From Erysipelotrichia bacterium (GTDB taxonomy: Bacteria > Bacillota_I > Bacilli_A > Erysipelotrichales > Erysipelotrichaceae), in NCBI GenBank assembly GCA_009929095.1, contig SABF01000064.1, positions 1 to 7,809 of the forward strand: a stretch of 7,809 nucleotides of DNA. The letters are read 5' to 3'. Numbering within the stretch: the first letter of the stretch is position 1; each line of letters starts with the position of its first letter. Under the pieces are notes generated by a model. That model did no database searches, was not told where the DNA came from, and saw only the letters and a list, made by a program, of their open reading frames with translations. Position numbers and translations under genes: made by a program. Positions 1-5,656 of the stretch are shown here, in pieces.

Positions 1-141
1 CTTCTCATGTGTGAAAATGATAAAAAAAAGATCAGTCATCTTCTCCATGTATCAGCTATGTTTCCGGAAATCCATGACGAACTGATCACCAGATATTTTC
101 TGAATCTCGATAACTATTTTCTTGACGGATACCAAGTGTAG
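1..141 (+). CDS. C-terminal end of an unidentified protein upstream of yhfS (possibly a YhfY-like PRD protein)
   Basis: Only the last 46 codons are in the window. Frame 1 is open from base 1 to a TAG at 139-141. The tail is charged and probably helical (it includes FPEIHDELITRYF and ends in LDGYQV), with no membrane segment. The TAG overlaps the AGGAGG ribosome site of the next gene (140-145), so the two genes are probably co-transcribed and translationally coupled. In enterobacterial yhf clusters the partners of yhfS and yhfW include a small PRD-domain protein (YhfY), and the length and helical character here would fit. This identity rests mostly on context, because the fragment is too short to assign by motif. 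It could be another member of the cluster or an unrelated protein. Coding status is well supported; the name is not. Confidence 0.6.
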   Translation, partial: LLMCENDKKKISHLLHVSAMFPEIHDELITRYFLNLDNYFLDGYQV

Positions 142-152
142 GAGGCAGAAAA

Positions 153-1256
153 ATGAATGTTTATCCACTGAAAAGCATATCAATTGAAGAGGCAATGCAA
201 AAACAGTTTGAACTGGTTGATTGCATTACTAAACAGTTTTCAGGCTCAGAGAGTCTGTCACGAGGAGATTTAGGTGTTAATAAAGAAAACAATCAGCCTT
301 TGACAACAGGTAAAGTTGAATTGGTTCTGAAAGACTTTTTTCAGACAGAAGACGCAATTCTTGTAAGAGGGGCTGGTACGAACGCAATACGCTATGGTAT
401 TTCGTCGGTTATCCATCCAGGTGGAAAACTATTGGTACATGATGCACCGATCTATTCAACAACCAAGACGACTATTGATATGTTTGGCTTGACCTCAGTT
501 GCGGCAGATTACAATCATCTTGAATCCATAGAGGGAAAACTTAAGCAGAACCAAGACATAAAAGCTGCATTAGTGCAGTATACACGTCAGAAGCTGGATG
601 ACAGTTATGATCTCGAGGAAGTTGTTCATGCAATCAAGGCAGTCAGTGATATTCCAGTAATCACTGATGACAATTATGCAGTACTCAAAGTTTCCAAAAT
701 CGGTGTGCAGTGCGGTGCAGATTTGAGCTGTTTTTCAACTTTTAAACTTCAAGGGCCGGAAGGAATTGGCTGTGTTGTCGGAAAGAAAAAATATATAGAC
801 ATCATAAGAAAAATGCATTATTCAGGCGGATGTCAGGTACAGGGACATGAAGCTCTGGACGTTCTGCGTGGACTTGTTACTGCTCCAGTAGCCAATGCAA
901 TACAGGCAGTGGAAAGCGAAAAGATCGTAGAAGCGATTAAGAACCATACGATCAAGGGAATCAAGAATGCGTATATTGCGAATTCTCAGTCAAAAGTCAT
1001 CATGGTGGAATTTGAACATCCAATCGCTCAAAAGGTGCTGAAGGAAGCAGAAAAGCTTGGCGCACTGCCCAACCCAGTTGGATCAGAAAGTAAATATGAA
1101 ATAGCACCATTGTTTTATCGCGTATCTGGAACAGTGCTGAAAACAAACTCTGCTTATCTTGATACGATGATCCGCATTAATCCAAATCGGGCTGGAAGTC
1201 AGACAGTATTGAATATTCTGACCGGCAGTATATGCAGTGCAGAGGGAGATGAGTGA
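153..1256 (+). CDS. yhfS: YhfS-like PLP-dependent aminotransferase-fold protein
   Basis: This 367-residue protein closely resembles my recollection of E. coli YhfS (about 361 residues), a fold-type I PLP enzyme related to Cys/Met-metabolism and class V aminotransferases. Visible landmarks in order are the N-terminal PLKSISIEEAMQKQF block, a phosphate-binding GAGTNAIR at 73-80, HDAPIYSTT at 96-104, TDDNYAV at 171-177 whose Asp should contact the PLP ring nitrogen, the likely Schiff-base lysine K198 in STFKLQGPEGIG, and an Arg-rich RINPNRAG at 341-348 suited to carboxylate binding. It is full length and probably cytosolic. The start ATG has a perfect AGGAGG at 140-145 with a 7-base spacer. The stop TGA lies one base before the likely TTG start of yhfW, so the two are coupled. 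The substrate and reaction are unknown. An aminotransferase or a lyase activity are both possible. Confidence 0.9.
   Translation: MNVYPLKSISIEEAMQKQFELVDCITKQFSGSESLSRGDLGVNKENNQPLTTGKVELVLKDFFQTEDAILVRGAGTNAIRYGISSVIHPGGKLLVHDAPIYSTTKTTIDMFGLTSVAADYNHLESIEGKLKQNQDIKAALVQYTRQKLDDSYDLEEVVHAIKAVSDIPVITDDNYAVLKVSKIGVQCGADLSCFSTFKLQGPEGIGCVVGKKKYIDIIRKMHYSGGCQVQGHEALDVLRGLVTAPVANAIQAVESEKIVEAIKNHTIKGIKNAYIANSQSKVIMVEFEHPIAQKVLKEAEKLGALPNPVGSESKYEIAPLFYRVSGTVLKTNSAYLDTMIRINPNRAGSQTVLNILTGSICSAEGDE
1243..1248 (+). promoter_or_regulatory. Ribosome binding site that decides the yhfW start (AGGGAG)
   Basis: AGGGAG lies inside the 3' end of yhfS. It sits nine bases before a TTG at 1258, which is good spacing. 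The in-frame ATG at 1249 directly abuts the motif with no spacer, and the in-frame GTG at 1237 has no ribosome site upstream. This favours the TTG. Confidence 0.6.
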
Positions 1257-1257
1257 A

Positions 1258-2472
1258 TTGAAACAAGGACGATTTATTGTAATTGTCTTGGATGGCTTTG
1301 GCATTGGTGCAATGAAAGACGCAGTGACGGCTCGACCTGGAGATGAGAAAGCAAATACTCTGCGCAGCATTCTTCACGACTTTCCTGATATGAAACTGCC
1401 GACACTGGAGCGCCTTGGACTGATGAATGCTTTTGGCAGTGAAAGTTCGTGTATGAAGTTTTCTCCGGATGCGAATTATGGGAAGAGCAATCTCATGCAT
1501 CATGGTGCAGATACCTTTATGGGTCATCAGGAGATCATGGGAACACGGCCGCAAAAACCTGAAATCATTCCCTTTCAGGAGAAAGTTGATATTGTCGCTG
1601 CACATTTGAAAGAGGCGGGACATAAAGTAGAGATAATCAACAGAGATGGACTGAGATATGTTGTATGCGATGATTATGTGACTGTAGCAGATAATCTTGA
1701 AGCAGATCTTGGTATGTGCTACAACGTGACTGCACCGCTTGATCAGATCAGTTTTGACAAAGAACATGAGATTGCAGAACTGGTCAGAGAAGTGGTCACA
1801 GTAGGCCGTGTAATAGTATTTGGCGGAACCGGAAATACAATGAAGGATCTGTATAATGCGGAGGAGATTCGCCAAGGCAAGTTCATTGGCATTGCATCTG
1901 CAAAATCTAAATCATATGAGCAGGGCTATCAATGCAGACATCTAGGATATGGTGTCGATCGAAATGTACAGGTTCCGACTATTCTGGGGAAAATGTCAAT
2001 TCCAGTCATCCTGATTGGAAAAGTTGCAGACATTGTATATAACGATGCTGGAACCAGCATATCCTGCGTCCCGACACCGGAAGTGATGGATATTACATAT
2101 AACTCCATTTGTGATCTGAAAAGCGGATTTGTATGCACCAATGTTCAGGAAACTGATCTGGCGGGCCATTCTCAAGACAGTGCTGAATACCTCAAGGTTC
2201 TGAAACAGGCAGATGAAGGCTTGGCAAGAATTCTGCCGCTTCTCAATGAAGAAGATATCATGGTTATACAGGCGGATCACGGAAACGATCCGGATATTGG
2301 AACTAGCAGGCATACAAGAGAGCAGGTTCCGCTGCTAATCTACAGAAAAGGCCTTCATGGCGTTCATGTAGGAGAAAGATCAACAATGTCGGATGTGGGT
2401 GCTACATGCTGTGACTATTTCAATGCTCCAAAGCCGCAGAACGGAACGTCATTCTTATCTGAATTGGAATAA
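1258..2472 (+). CDS. yhfW: YhfW-like phosphopentomutase-family metalloenzyme
   Basis: A member of the alkaline phosphatase/phosphoglycerate mutase metalloenzyme superfamily, close to phosphopentomutase (DeoB) and specifically to YhfW, which sits beside yhfS in enterobacteria. Numbering from the TTG start (404 residues): D12 in VLDGFGIGAMKD, T86 in GADTFMGHQEIMG matching the phosphorylated Thr of phosphopentomutase, D300 and H304 in DLAGH, D340 and H341 in QADHGNDPDIG, and H352 in RHTREQVPLL. Together these supply the two-metal site. The C-terminus retains the family's DVGAT and GTSFL motifs. The likely reaction is phosphate transfer within a phosphosugar-like compound, but the substrate is unknown. 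The DLAGH spacing resembles cofactor-independent phosphoglycerate mutase more than DeoB's D-M-L-Y-G-H. No deoxynucleoside catabolic genes are nearby, which argues against a housekeeping DeoB. A GTG at 1237 would add seven residues, but it has no ribosome site. Confidence 0.88.
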   Translation: MKQGRFIVIVLDGFGIGAMKDAVTARPGDEKANTLRSILHDFPDMKLPTLERLGLMNAFGSESSCMKFSPDANYGKSNLMHHGADTFMGHQEIMGTRPQKPEIIPFQEKVDIVAAHLKEAGHKVEIINRDGLRYVVCDDYVTVADNLEADLGMCYNVTAPLDQISFDKEHEIAELVREVVTVGRVIVFGGTGNTMKDLYNAEEIRQGKFIGIASAKSKSYEQGYQCRHLGYGVDRNVQVPTILGKMSIPVILIGKVADIVYNDAGTSISCVPTPEVMDITYNSICDLKSGFVCTNVQETDLAGHSQDSAEYLKVLKQADEGLARILPLLNEEDIMVIQADHGNDPDIGTSRHTREQVPLLIYRKGLHGVHVGERSTMSDVGATCCDYFNAPKPQNGTSFLSELE

Positions 2473-2520
2473 CTATTACAGAATAGTCTAAGAGAATGCT
2501 TAACCATTTAATTGAAATGA

Positions 2521-2550
2521 AGCAGAGTCAGAAATCTGATTCTGCTTTTT
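2521..2550 (+). terminator. Intrinsic terminator closing the yhf transcript
   Basis: AGCAGAGTCAGA at 2521-2532 pairs with TCTGATTCTGCT at 2535-2546, with one G-T wobble. After allowing for a minimal loop the stem is about 10-11 bp, and a run of five T (2546-2550) follows. It starts 48 bases after the yhfW stop, so the yhf operon appears to end with yhfW. Any other yhf genes must lie upstream, outside the window. Confidence 0.88.
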
Positions 2551-2561
2551 AATGGCATCGA

Positions 2562-2603
2562 GTGTCACGATCATTTCGGTATAAGATAAATGACATCTGA
2601 CAC
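2562..2603 (+). repeat. Imperfect two-step inverted repeat in the intergenic region
   Basis: GTGTCA (2562-2567) pairs with TGACAC (2598-2603), and inside it TCATTT (2571-2576) pairs with AAATGA (2588-2593). A small 3/4-base internal loop separates the stems and an 11-base apical loop caps them. No T-run follows, so it is not a normal terminator. It lies just past the yhfW terminator. It could be an operator dyad, an RNA structure or a chance pairing. The pairing is visible directly; the role is unknown. Confidence 0.35.
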
Positions 2604-2648
2604 AGAAGAACAAGGATCAGATAATACAGAGACAGGGAATTAAAAGCA

Positions 2649-2678
2649 TTCATGACCAATCATGGGTGATTAAATGAA
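2649..2678 (+). repeat. Second imperfect hairpin in the intergenic region
   Basis: TTCAT (2649-2653) pairs with ATGAA (2674-2678), and AATCA (2658-2662) pairs with TGATT (2667-2671) around a TGGG tetraloop, with a 4/2-base internal loop. The outer stem, internal loop and inner stem layout resembles the hairpin at 2562-2603, although the sequences differ. The short AT-rich stems mean this may be chance. Confidence 0.25.
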
Positions 2679-2729
2679 CGGCTCAGACATTATCGTATAA
2701 AAGGTTAAATAATGGTTTAAACATGCAGG

Positions 2730-3057
2730 CATACAGGAATGCAAATATGTAAATTTGGCTACAGCTAATCAATAACCCGTTAATGAAGCTCTAATTGCCC
2801 AACCAGATCCCGGAAAAGAAAGCATCGATATTTCACTGCCTTACGATCTGTCATACATTAAATAATTGAAGGGGGAGCAGTTTGATGAAATTTTAAACAT
2901 TTGAAAGATGCAAGGGATGCAGTACTGCGTTGCTGACTTCTCCTCAAATGAGCCAAGAGTGCTGGCTTGGTTTGCAGAAGAAAGACACACATTGAAGCAT
3001 TCGCAAATGGGGGAGGATTTTTACTGCGCAACAGCATCAGCAATGTTTATATGGTAA
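2730..3057 (+). other. Gene-less stretch with possible coding debris
   Basis: No intact gene is convincing between 2551 and 3070. On the plus strand, protein-like stretches are broken by stops and frame changes. Around 2783-2863 one frame reads ALIAQPDPGKESIDIS and ends in LPYDLSYIK before a TAA. The same frame resumes as LKGEQFDEILNI before a TGA. A 49-codon open stretch runs from an ATG at 2908 to a TAA at 3055-3057 with no good ribosome site. A neighbouring frame holds KHLKDARDAVLR and IEAFANGGGFLLRNS. This could be an eroded gene, but the number of stops in the best frame is not clearly lower than expected by chance at this base composition, and I recognise no family. Confidence 0.2.
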
Positions 3058-3060
3058 AAT
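3052..3060 (+). promoter_or_regulatory. Extended -10 promoter for the GNAT gene at 3071
   Basis: TGG-TAAAAT is an extended -10 element (TGN plus a TATAAT-like hexamer). It ends ten bases before the ATG at 3071, so transcription should start about three to five bases ahead of, or at, the coding sequence. No recognisable -35 box is present at 16-18 bp, which is common for extended -10 promoters. No Shine-Dalgarno motif precedes the ATG. Confidence 0.55.
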
Positions 3061-3070
3061 TTCTGTATCC

Positions 3071-3595
3071 ATGAATCCCAATATTGGACTTATATGCAGA
3101 CTTGCAGAGCCTGAAGATATCCCAGAAATAACCTCTCTGTATCAGAGAGTCATTTCTGACATGGATGATGCCGGCATTGGTATCTGGGATGAAGTATATC
3201 CTTTCTGCATGTTTCAAGAAGACATTGAGCGACATCAGTTATTTCTCCTTTTGTCTTCTGGACAGATTGCCGCCGCTTTTTCTCTATGTACTTCTACCGA
3301 AGGAGAAGATACAGGAAAATGGGATGTTCCTGCTTTCAGGTATCTTTACCTGGACCGTCTGGCAGTCAATCCTATTATGAAAGGCAAGGGTGTTGGATCC
3401 GCCGCAGTAATTTATGCAGAAGAACAGGCAAAGAAACTTGGAGCAGACGTTATTCGCCTGTTTGTCGTGGATTACAATACACCGGCTGTGTCTCTATATC
3501 GAAAATCTGGTTTTTCACAGGCTTCAGGCAGATACAGCTTGAAGATTGATGATTCACTTACAATGAATATGATTCCCATGGAGAAGTCTCTATGA
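3071..3595 (+). CDS. GNAT family N-acetyltransferase
   Basis: A 174-residue single-domain GNAT protein of normal family length. Family members transfer an acetyl group from acetyl-CoA to an amine on a small molecule, peptide or protein; the acceptor here cannot be told. The acetyl-CoA-binding motif A is clear: beta-strand YLYLDRLAVN (91-100), then the pyrophosphate loop KGKGVGS (104-110) and helix AAVIYAEEQAKKLG. Motif B follows with LFVVDYNTPAVSLYRKSGF (130-148), including the conserved Asn and Tyr. No signal peptide or membrane segment is present, so it should be cytosolic. The ATG is chosen because the N-terminal strand (LICRLAEPEDIPEI) starts right after it. There is no ribosome site, and an extended -10 box ends ten bases upstream, so translation is probably from a very short leader. 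The next gene has its own promoter. Confidence 0.85.
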   Translation: MNPNIGLICRLAEPEDIPEITSLYQRVISDMDDAGIGIWDEVYPFCMFQEDIERHQLFLLLSSGQIAAAFSLCTSTEGEDTGKWDVPAFRYLYLDRLAVNPIMKGKGVGSAAVIYAEEQAKKLGADVIRLFVVDYNTPAVSLYRKSGFSQASGRYSLKIDDSLTMNMIPMEKSL

Positions 3596-3607
3596 GCTTT
3601 ATGAGTA

Positions 3608-3616
3608 TGCTAAAAT
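3608..3616 (+). promoter_or_regulatory. Extended -10 promoter for the pseudouridine synthase; probably leaderless mRNA
   Basis: TGC-TAAAAT ends only six bases before the ATG at 3623, which places the expected transcription start at the A of the ATG. Bases 3606-3617 (TATGCTAAAATT) match the element upstream of the preceding gene at all but one position (TATGGTAAAATT at 3050-3061). No convincing -35 box and no Shine-Dalgarno site are seen. Confidence 0.6.
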
Positions 3617-3622
3617 TGTGCC

Positions 3623-4609
3623 ATGAGAAAAGACACGAAAAAGAAACCAGACCGCAGAAATGCGAAAGATGAAAAGAAACCTGAGCAGATCAGATATACT
3701 GCTCAGTACAAGATTGGCCGTTCCACAGAACTTTTAGAATATTTGCTGATCAAGCAGAAGGAAATGTCACGCAACAGTGTTAAGGGTCTGCTGTCCCAGC
3801 ACAAAGTTCTGGTAAATGGCAAGGTGGTATCACAGTTTGACTATCCGCTTGCTAAAGATGATGAAGTAAAGATTGCCAAGAACTCTGTACATACTCCGCC
3901 AGTCAAGAAGATATCCAAAGGCAGAGTAGCGAATAAACTTACCAGCAGGATCATCTATGAGGATGAGTATTTCATTGCGGTCAATAAACCGAATGGAATG
4001 CTGTCAGTGGAATCTGATACTGACAGAGACTGCGCCTATGTTTATATCGTGGATTATCTGAAAGCCAAGGATCCCAAGGCTAGACCGTATGTACTGCATC
4101 GAATTGATAAAGAGACTTCCGGTGTACTGGTTTTTGCAAAGGATATTAAAGTTCATTCCATGCTGAGAATGCACTGGAATGCCGATGTTAAACTCAGAGA
4201 GTACATTGCAGTCATTGAAGGAAAACTGAAGGAAAAGACGGGAACTATCACCAGTTATTTGAAAGAGAACGAGAATAATATGGTATATGTTTCTGACGAT
4301 CCTCACGGAAAGAAAGCAATCACTCATTATGAAGTATTGGATGAGAATGAAAAATACTCATTGCTGCGGGTAACCATAGATACCGGAAGGAAGAATCAGA
4401 TCCGTGTACAGCTGGCAGATCAGGGACATCCGATTGTTGGGGATGACAAGTACGGCAATGGCGAAGGAGCACTGCATCGCCTGGGTCTTCATGCTTCAAG
4501 ACTTGATTTCATGAATCCGATTACCCGCAAGATGATCAGTCTCAATACACCGGTGCCGCAGGAATTCCAGCGATTGATGAATGCAGCGGCTAAAAGCAGA
4601 AAAAAGTGA
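3623..4609 (+). CDS. RluA-family RNA pseudouridine synthase with S4 domain
   Basis: This 328-residue enzyme should isomerise uridine to pseudouridine in rRNA or tRNA. It has a lysine/arginine-rich N-terminal tail (residues 1-25), an S4 RNA-binding domain (about 33-88, with SRNSVKGLLSQHKVLVNG) and the RluA catalytic domain (about 108-325). The catalytic loop HRIDKETSG contains the expected nucleophile D162. Other family motifs are AVNKPNGMLS (119-128), the REYIAVIEG strand (192-200), TGRKNQIRVQLADQGHPIVGDD (254-275) and RLGLHASRL (286-294). The length and S4-plus-catalytic layout fit the RluC/RluD group, but the exact target uridine cannot be read from sequence. It has its own extended -10 promoter six bases upstream of the ATG and a terminator just downstream, so it is probably monocistronic. 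No ribosome site is visible. Confidence 0.92.
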   Translation: MRKDTKKKPDRRNAKDEKKPEQIRYTAQYKIGRSTELLEYLLIKQKEMSRNSVKGLLSQHKVLVNGKVVSQFDYPLAKDDEVKIAKNSVHTPPVKKISKGRVANKLTSRIIYEDEYFIAVNKPNGMLSVESDTDRDCAYVYIVDYLKAKDPKARPYVLHRIDKETSGVLVFAKDIKVHSMLRMHWNADVKLREYIAVIEGKLKEKTGTITSYLKENENNMVYVSDDPHGKKAITHYEVLDENEKYSLLRVTIDTGRKNQIRVQLADQGHPIVGDDKYGNGEGALHRLGLHASRLDFMNPITRKMISLNTPVPQEFQRLMNAAAKSRKK

Positions 4610-4631
4610 TGAACAGGAACAGGAGTCAAGA

Positions 4632-4658
4632 GGGCAGGACTGTGACCTGCCTTTTTTT
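4632..4658 (+). terminator. Intrinsic terminator after the pseudouridine synthase
   Basis: GGCAGG (4633-4638) pairs with CCTGCC (4646-4651) around a seven-base loop, with one or two extra weak pairs outside, and seven T (4652-4658) follow. It lies 22 bases after the stop codon at 4607-4609. Confidence 0.9.
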
Positions 4659-4700
4659 GGTTCGCATAGATGATGCTTTGCCCTAAACTTCATACAAGCT

Positions 4701-4729
4701 GCGGGATCTCATGAAGGATGGATTCCCGC
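4701..4729 (+). repeat. GCGGGA/TCCCGC inverted repeat
   Basis: GCGGGA (4701-4706) pairs with TCCCGC (4724-4729) across a 17-base loop. It lies in the spacer ahead of the SIS operon. No T-run follows, and it is upstream of the proposed promoter, so it would not be in the operon mRNA. Its role is unknown. Confidence 0.3.
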
Positions 4730-4734
4730 GTAAT

Positions 4735-4751
4735 CATTCATATGATGAATG
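4735..4751. promoter_or_regulatory. Perfect 7-3-7 dyad, candidate operator upstream of the SIS-epimerase operon
   Basis: CATTCAT, a three-base spacer and ATGAATG form a perfect 17-bp inverted repeat, about 48 bases upstream of the proposed -35 and 138 bases before the SIS start. A dimeric regulator could bind such a site, and the position would suit an activator or a distal repressor site. The symmetry is seen directly; the function is inferred. No regulator gene is in the window. Confidence 0.35.
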
Positions 4752-4798
4752 CAGTTGTGAAACGAACATTAAATACACTTCTCTCGCGGAAATGATTA

Positions 4799-4826
4799 TT
4801 GGATTTTCTGGATATGCTGGCATAAT
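4799..4826 (+). promoter_or_regulatory. Candidate promoter for the SIS-epimerase operon
   Basis: TTGGAT (4799-4804), a 16-bp spacer and CATAAT (4821-4826) preceded by TGG (extended -10). It would give a leader of roughly 55 bases to the ATG at 4889, carrying the AGGAG ribosome site. Other possible -10 boxes are TGG-TATGAT (4852-4860) and TATAAT (4866-4871), both with poorer -35 partners. The rest of the 230-base spacer (4659-4888) holds only the two inverted repeats listed separately. Confidence 0.45.
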
Positions 4827-4888
4827 ATGGGATTTTATATTTCGCATTCCATGGTATGATCAGAATATAATCCAGGAGATTAGCAATC

Positions 4889-5623
4889 ATGAAAATAATA
4901 GAACGGTATTACGCAGAAGTAGAACAGCAGCTTCAGAATTCTCTCAAACAGGAAGCCGAACTGGAACAGGCTGCAGAAATGATTGCGGCCACAGTCATGA
5001 ATCGTGGCATTGTTCATGTGTTCGGGTGCGGTCATTCTCAGATGTTTGGGGAAGAACTGTGCTTCAGAACTGGCGGACTTGTGCCAATCAATGCCATCAT
5101 GATCCCACAGTATAATATCTATCCGCAGGTCAGACTTTCGCAGCTGATGGAGCGAAATGAAGGCTTTGCCTATGGCGTACTGGATGCGCAGTACACAACG
5201 CCTGCTGACACTATGGTTATTGTGTCAGTTTCCGGTCGGAATCCGGCAGGAATTGATATGGCGCTTGCGGCAAAGGAAAAGGGAATGAATGTGATCTGTC
5301 TGACTTCTCTGGACTATACGGAGAAAGTGTCATCAAGACACAGCAGCGGAAAGAAACTGAAGGATGTATCAGATCTTGTCTTGGATCTTCCATGTGTAGA
5401 GGGAGATGCAGTATTATCTGATCCCAGTGTGAAGGAACGCTTCTGCTCTACGAGTACAGTAGTAGGCATGAGCATCCTGATCGGTGTCATGGGTGAAGCA
5501 ATTGTAAAACTTGGCAAAGCAGGAGCGGATGTACCGGTGTGGGTCAGTGGAAATCTGGATCGCGGCGATCAGGTCAATGCGGCATATCTGAAACAGTACA
5601 AAGGAAAGATTGATATTCTTTAA
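4889..5623 (+). CDS. SIS-domain phosphosugar-binding protein (UPF0309/COG4821-like)
   Basis: A 244-residue protein with one sugar isomerase (SIS) domain, the fold used to bind phosphosugars in isomerases and regulators. Key blocks are the N-terminal helix ERYYAEVEQQLQN, FGCGHSQMFGEELCFRTGG (45-63) containing the first SIS loop, SVSGRNPAGIDMA (113-125) as the phosphate-binding loop, VICLTSLDYT (135-144), and FCSTSTVVGMSILIGVMGEA (185-204). Length and motifs match the UPF0309-type stand-alone SIS proteins; no DNA-binding domain is present, so it is not an RpiR-type regulator. It should be cytosolic. The start ATG has AGGAG at 4874-4878 with a 10-base spacer. It ends in tandem TAA-TAG and the epimerase gene starts 29 bases later, so the two are very likely one transcript. 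The exact substrate is unknown; isomerase or amino-sugar phosphate handling are both possible. Confidence 0.88.
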   Translation: MKIIERYYAEVEQQLQNSLKQEAELEQAAEMIAATVMNRGIVHVFGCGHSQMFGEELCFRTGGLVPINAIMIPQYNIYPQVRLSQLMERNEGFAYGVLDAQYTTPADTMVIVSVSGRNPAGIDMALAAKEKGMNVICLTSLDYTEKVSSRHSSGKKLKDVSDLVLDLPCVEGDAVLSDPSVKERFCSTSTVVGMSILIGVMGEAIVKLGKAGADVPVWVSGNLDRGDQVNAAYLKQYKGKIDIL

Positions 5624-5641
5624 TAGAATAAACGGAGGGAT

Positions 5642-5656
5642 ATGAAACTGAGATGA
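5642..5656 (+). other. Four-codon mini reading frame (MKLR) overlapping the epimerase start
   Basis: ATG-AAA-CTG-AGA-TGA lies between the GGAGGG site (5634-5639) and the epimerase ATG at 5653. Its stop overlaps that ATG as ATGA. The site is too near the first ATG and too far from the second for ideal initiation at either. It may be chance, or it may tune epimerase translation by stop-restart coupling. Confidence 0.25.

Noticed and set aside
1177..1875. A 232-codon open frame on the minus strand opposite yhfW
   Set aside because: It is antisense to a gene with intact catalytic motifs, its product is rich in Cys/His/Ile as expected of an antisense shadow, and it resembles no family.
1258..2472. 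Housekeeping phosphopentomutase DeoB
   Set aside because: The family motifs are shared, but the yhfS neighbour, the DLAGH spacing and the lack of nucleoside catabolism genes fit YhfW better.
3011..3016. GGGAGG-like motif as ribosome site for the GNAT at 3071
   Set aside because: It lies more than 50 bases upstream of the ATG and ahead of the proposed promoter, so it cannot serve that start.
2858..3043. A 61-codon minus-strand frame in the intergenic region
   Set aside because: No ribosome site or recognisable motif; composition looks random. Kept only as part of the possible debris region.
3165..3549. Two plus-strand frames (71 and 87 codons) inside the GNAT gene
   Set aside because: They are out-of-frame readings of the GNAT coding sequence, whose own frame carries the acetyl-CoA motifs.
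4701..4729. GCGGGA/TCCCGC hairpin as a terminator or riboswitch
   Set aside because: There is no T-run, the real terminator lies just upstream, and no conserved riboswitch core is visible.
4711..5115. A 134-codon plus-strand frame starting MKDGFPRNHSYDEC
   Set aside because: It overlaps the well-supported SIS gene in another frame over more than half its length, its second half is the out-of-frame reading of that gene, and no ribosome site precedes it.
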